Shown: positions 6,104 to 9,065 of the stretch, piece by piece
Numbering within the stretch: the stretch's first letter is position 1
How the letters are laid out: the number at the start of each line of letters is the position of its first letter
Assembly: GCA_050014815.1 (NCBI GenBank)
Contig: JBEKCP010000207.1
Location: 1 to 9,065 of the forward strand
Reading direction: 5' to 3'
Source of the DNA: JBEKCP01 sp050014815
GTDB taxonomy: Bacteria > Planctomycetota > Planctomycetia > Pirellulales > Thermoguttaceae
Length of the DNA: 9,065 nt
Notes under the pieces: generated by a model
Database searches by the model: none
The model's input: only the letters and a program-made list of their open reading frames with translations
What the model was told of the DNA's origin: nothing
Made by a program: the position numbers and the translations under genes

Positions 6104-8846
6104 CCGAGCCGTCACCGTCGGTCGTTCCTCCATGCCTTCCAGGCTGGGTCGCAGCAAGGCACGTTTCCCTGTTCGGCGCCGTTGGGCGGCCGTCGCCGGA
6201 TGGGCCATGGCCGTGACAGCCGCGCTACTGCCGGCAGCCACTCGGAGTGCGCCCCCGCCGAGCCTGGTCAAGGAGTTGATCCCCGCCGACATGCCCGCCG
6301 AGGTGCGGCGCCACGTCGAGCAACTCTATAGCAGGAGTGACAAGGAGTGCCTGGCGGCGATTGGGTCACTGAGCGAGATGGGGCCGGCGGCGGCGCCGGC
6401 GGCGCCGTTCCTGGCCTCGATGCTCGACGGCCATTTTTCCACCCCTTCGGCGAACATGGCGGCCGCGGCGCTGATGAGGATCGGCAAGGAGGCCTTTGAC
6501 GCGGTGGCCGCGACCGCGTCTTCCACCGGCGCGGAGGCCCGCTGCCGGGCCGTGCTCGTCCTGGCCCGCATTGACGGCCCGCGCGCCGCGCCGGTCATCT
6601 TCGAGTTGTTCGAGACCGGCCTGGGCGGCGACCCCCAGTTGGGCGCCTTGCGCCTGATCGGCGAGCCGGCGCGGGAGCACGTGTTTCAGGCCGCGCGCTC
6701 GTCGGACGCTGTCAAGCGGCGCGCGGCCATGCAGGCCGTGCTGGCCTTCGCGAGCGTGCATCCCTCGTATCATGACATCGGCGGCCCAGGTGCCGACCCG
6801 GGAGGGCGTGGCTGGCGCCACACGCAGGCGGTGGCCGACCTGCTGCTGGAGGCGTTGGGCGACCGTGACGCCGAAGTGCGGTTTGTCGCGGCCCGGTCGC
6901 TGGCACACATCGCCCATTGCTCGGACAAGAGGCTGCCGCTCAGTGAGACATTGCGCGCGGCGCTGAAGGACGAGAATCCCCGCGTTCGCAGCGCGGCCGT
7001 CGAGGCAGCGGTGCGCGCCGACGAGTTGGACCAGACGAAGTACGAGGCGCTGGCCCCACTGGTGGGCGACGTGGATCAGGACGTGCGGATCGAGGCCGTC
7101 GCCGCGATCGGCCTGCTGCCCGGTCAGCGCGAGCGGGCCGTGCCGTTGTTGATGAAACTGCTGACGGACGACAGCGCGGCGGCGCGCGAGAGGGCGGCAC
7201 TGACCCTGGGCAAGATGCGCGTGGTCGAGGCGGAGCCGTCCCTGCTGAAGGCCCTCGAAGACCCGACCCGTCCAGTCCGCGTGGCGGCCGCGCTGGCCCT
7301 GGGACGCTGCGGCGGGAAGGACGGAATCGAGGCCCTGATTCGCGTGACCAAGACCGACGACGTGCTGTTGACGTTCGAGGCTGCGCGCGCACTCTGCGAA
7401 CGCTGCCTCGATCTGCGCGGCGTCCACTGGAGCAACCGCCTCACGTACAGGATGACGGGGAGCGAAGCGCCTTGGACCACGCGGTCGGCGTTGTTGCCCT
7501 TGCCGGCTTCGTTGCGAGACTCGTTCCCTGCGGACAGCGTTCGCGATTGCATGGTGGAACTGCTGGCCGGCCCGAACCGCGACCTGCACACGCCGGCGGC
7601 CGAAGCGCTGATCGAGGGCTCGCTCGGCATGAAGGTGCCGGATTCCGTGCTCCTGGCCGCGTTCAGAAGCCCCGCGCACAACGCCCAGTTGGTTGCGCTG
7701 CTGCACATGGAGCAGATGCGCTCCGTGCCGGACCAACGGTTCCTCGAGCCGCTTCGCCGGCTCACGCGCACACCCTTGGACCAGTTGGCGCTGCCGATTC
7801 TGGTACGGATGCGCGATACGGAGACAGTGCTCTTCCGTTGCGAGCGCATCCTGAAACACGACTCATCGAAGATCGCCAGCGGCGCGCCCGGCATTCTGGC
7901 GGCGTTGGGCGAGCCGGGGCTGGACCTGCTGCTGAAACACCTGGGCGACCCGCGCGCCGACGTGCGCGAGACGGTCGTTACGGCGTTGACGCCGCAAATC
8001 GATCACCCGCGCGTCCAAGCGTTCGTTGCCGCGGCCCTCAACGGCAAAGACGACCACTTGCGCCGTGGCGCGGAACAATTGACCGCGTTGACAGAGAAAA
8101 AGGTTGCGCCGCCTCCCACCCCGCAGTCACAGTGGCGCGCGGCCATCCTCAGCGGCGGGAACGGCGGGAGAGCGCACGCGAAGCAGGTTGACGACAAAGC
8201 GGTCGAAATCATGAAGGGCTTGTTGCAGGATACCGATAGCGAAGTGCGGGTCACGGCCGCGGCTGTTTTGGGCGAGGCCCAGGGCGCTCCGGCGGCCGTA
8301 GCGATTCTCACGGCGGCGCTGAAGGATCAATCGCCGCCCGTGCGCGCGCAGGCGAGCGAATCGCTGGGTCGGCTGGGTGATCGGCGGGCGACCGCGGCGC
8401 TGCTGTCGGCGATGAATGACTCCGAAGAGGCAGTGCGCGAGGCGGCGGCCGAGGCGCTGGGGCGGTTGGGCAATCCGGCCGCATTGGGACCGCTCGTCAA
8501 GGCCCTGGGCAGCCGCGACGCGGGCGTGCGCCGGGCCGCGGCGCAGAGTCTGGGCCGTCTGGAGGACGCCCGTGCCCTCGACGCACTGCGCGGCGCACTA
8601 CGGGATGACCCGCACTGGAGGGTGCGTCAGGCGGCGGCCGCTGCGCTCGGCCGCGCACCAGCCAATTTCCACGTGCCGTTGCTGATCGACGCCCTCGGCG
8701 ACGAACATTGGGCGGTCTGCCGCGCCGCCCACGAGTCGCTGCTGTCCATCACGCACGAGAAACTACAACCCGACCCAGAAGTGTGGCGAGCCTGGTGGGA
8801 GAAGACACGGAGCGCGCAGGACGGTACCGACTCCACAAGCCAGTAG
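6090..8846 (+). CDS. Exported HEAT-repeat scaffold protein with WRAWW C-terminal tail
   Basis: The product has 918 residues. ATG 6090 is preceded by GGGAG (6079-6083) at six bases. A later ATG at 6132 (residue 15) has no ribosome site. The export signal is unusual: a 31-residue arginine-rich n-region ending RRRW, then a hydrophobic core (33-50) and a likely cut near RSA (about 54). The rest is mostly helical HEAT or PBS-lyase-type repeats. They are clearest at about 245-440 (DRDAEVRFVAARSLAHI; NPRVRSAAVEA; QDVRIEAVAAIG) and at 600-665. Six near-exact 31-residue units run through 705-893, with D-x-x-x-x-V-R-x-x-A-A-x-A-L-G-R-L-G as their core. A less regular, Trp-containing segment (about 443-500) breaks the solenoid. 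The tail DPEVWRAWWEKTR is a form seen at the end of many planctomycete HEAT proteins. Such solenoids bind other proteins; no catalytic residues are seen. It is the last plus-strand gene, facing the minus-strand gene at 8949. Confidence 0.92.
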   Translation: MAMSSRAVTVGRSSMPSRLGRSKARFPVRRRWAAVAGWAMAVTAALLPAATRSAPPPSLVKELIPADMPAEVRRHVEQLYSRSDKECLAAIGSLSEMGPAAAPAAPFLASMLDGHFSTPSANMAAAALMRIGKEAFDAVAATASSTGAEARCRAVLVLARIDGPRAAPVIFELFETGLGGDPQLGALRLIGEPAREHVFQAARSSDAVKRRAAMQAVLAFASVHPSYHDIGGPGADPGGRGWRHTQAVADLLLEALGDRDAEVRFVAARSLAHIAHCSDKRLPLSETLRAALKDENPRVRSAAVEAAVRADELDQTKYEALAPLVGDVDQDVRIEAVAAIGLLPGQRERAVPLLMKLLTDDSAAARERAALTLGKMRVVEAEPSLLKALEDPTRPVRVAAALALGRCGGKDGIEALIRVTKTDDVLLTFEAARALCERCLDLRGVHWSNRLTYRMTGSEAPWTTRSALLPLPASLRDSFPADSVRDCMVELLAGPNRDLHTPAAEALIEGSLGMKVPDSVLLAAFRSPAHNAQLVALLHMEQMRSVPDQRFLEPLRRLTRTPLDQLALPILVRMRDTETVLFRCERILKHDSSKIASGAPGILAALGEPGLDLLLKHLGDPRADVRETVVTALTPQIDHPRVQAFVAAALNGKDDHLRRGAEQLTALTEKKVAPPPTPQSQWRAAILSGGNGGRAHAKQVDDKAVEIMKGLLQDTDSEVRVTAAAVLGEAQGAPAAVAILTAALKDQSPPVRAQASESLGRLGDRRATAALLSAMNDSEEAVREAAAEALGRLGNPAALGPLVKALGSRDAGVRRAAAQSLGRLEDARALDALRGALRDDPHWRVRQAAAAALGRAPANFHVPLLIDALGDEHWAVCRAAHESLLSITHEKLQPDPEVWRAWWEKTRSAQDGTDSTSQ

Positions 8847-8900
8847 GGCTTCCACTTCGTCTCGTTGCACGGTATTGGCTGCCGCCTCCAGCCCTACTTT

Positions 8901-8949
8901 GTTTCTGTTGCGGAAGGTCGCGGAATTGTAGGGTTTCCGCAACAGAAAC
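8901..8949. terminator. Perfect 15-bp hairpin between convergent genes, candidate two-way terminator
   Basis: With one flanking pair added, arms 8901-8915 and 8935-8949 form a 15-bp perfect stem with a 19-base loop, 54 bases past the HEAT stop and immediately past the minus-strand stop. Neither side has a clear U-run, so it is not a textbook intrinsic terminator; it could still block read-through or protect 3' ends. Two competing pairings exist: CCCTAC 8892-8897 with GTAGGG 8928-8933, interleaved with the main stem, and GCGGAA 8920-8925 with TTCCGC 8935-8940. Confidence 0.5.
8902..8948. mobile_element. 47-bp MITE-like element with 14-bp terminal inverted repeats and 8-bp flanking direct repeats
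   Basis: The left arm TTTCTGTTGCGGAA (8902-8915) and the right arm TTCCGCAACAGAAA (8935-8948) are perfect reverse complements around a 19-base centre. The element is bordered on both sides by CTACTTTG (8894-8901 and 8949-8956), exactly the form of an 8-bp target-site duplication. Eight-base duplications are known for several transposase families such as IS6, IS66 and ISL3. The unit has no coding capacity, so it would need a transposase acting in trans. A plain terminator that happens to be flanked by an 8-base repeat remains possible. Confidence 0.6.
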
Positions 8950-9065
8950 TACTTTGCAAGCGTCGTGTCGCCAAGAGTTACGCGAGCACCGCTGCCGAAC
9001 GTCCCTTCGGCGAAATCCACCGTGATGACGAGCTTCGTTACGCCGCGAAGGTCCAGATCGAGATT
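8949..9065 (-). CDS. C-terminus of a probable NPCBM-like or other galactose-binding-fold exported protein (5' partial)
   Basis: Read on the minus strand from the right edge, 38 codons are open and end at TAG (8951-8949). The peptide begins NLDLDLRGVTKLVITVDF and ends GARVTLGDTTLAK. The order 'LDLD-x-x-GV-x-x-L-x-I-x-VDF ... V-x-LGD-x-x-L-x-K' is the pattern of the last strands of NPCBM-type carbohydrate-binding modules, in which the final strand normally reads W/V-x-x-A/D-A-R-L. The match is by family memory and is short, so other jelly-roll modules are possible. The gene converges on the HEAT gene; the 103 bases between the two stop codons contain the inverted-repeat element. The stop codon lies inside the right-hand 8-bp direct repeat. 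No codon beyond the window can be judged. Confidence 0.6.
   Translation of the reverse strand, partial: NLDLDLRGVTKLVITVDFAEGTFGSGARVTLGDTTLAK

Noticed and set aside
6381..6407. GGC/GCC-rich triplet run resembling a microsatellite or hairpin
   Set aside because: It is in frame and encodes an Ala/Pro-rich link (PAAAPAAP) in the HEAT protein; low complexity in a GC-rich gene explains it.
6366..7859. Long minus-strand open frame of about 500 codons inside the HEAT gene
   Set aside because: The plus-strand HEAT periodicity is unmistakable. The antisense peptide is Arg/Gln/His-rich and featureless, a shadow of GC-rich codon use.
8847..9025. Continuation of a plus-strand reading frame through the region after the HEAT stop
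   Set aside because: It is out of frame with the HEAT gene, crosses the inverted repeat, and is contradicted by the better minus-strand C-terminal peptide.

Overview
The window is GC-rich and tightly packed, and it reads like a chromosomal stretch of a member of the Planctomycetota. That placement is an inference. It rests on secreted PQQ-type beta-propeller proteins, a large exported HEAT-repeat protein with a WRAWW-type C-terminal tail, a tandem alpha/beta-hydrolase fusion, and a probable NPCBM-like C-terminus. There are no tRNA, rRNA, CRISPR or transposase genes.

Layout. Five or six genes run on the plus strand with short gaps: the 3' end of a PQQ-propeller gene (2-343), a small exported protein built from two similar halves (432-1265), a full-length exported PQQ-propeller protein with a C-terminal 'GPFP' domain (1318-3468), an exported double alpha/beta-hydrolase (3494-5935), a doubtful 44-residue lipoprotein-like reading frame (5969-6103), and a 918-residue exported HEAT-repeat protein (6090-8846). 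A convergent gene on the minus strand enters from the right edge and ends at 8949; only its last 38 codons are present.

Every complete plus-strand product begins with an export signal, so the cluster looks like a set of envelope or extracellular proteins that may be co-transcribed. The hydrolase carries an esterase-type nucleophile motif (GHSRNG), which hints at carbohydrate-ester chemistry. The propeller and HEAT proteins look like binding or scaffolding partners. No pathway can be assigned from the sequence alone.

Most notable non-coding structure. (1) A 43-bp imperfect direct repeat (371-413 and 5896-5938, 38/43 identical) lies upstream of two signal-peptide reading frames, brackets the three-gene block between the copies, and encodes the last residues and stop codon of the hydrolase. 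(2) A 47-bp element (8902-8948) with perfect 14-bp terminal inverted repeats is flanked by a perfect 8-bp direct repeat, CTACTTTG. It sits between the two convergent genes and directly abuts the minus-strand stop codon, so it looks like a tiny inserted element that may also serve as a two-way terminator. (3) The second hydrolase domain of the double hydrolase has lost its nucleophile and histidine. No complete novel multi-gene system is evident.
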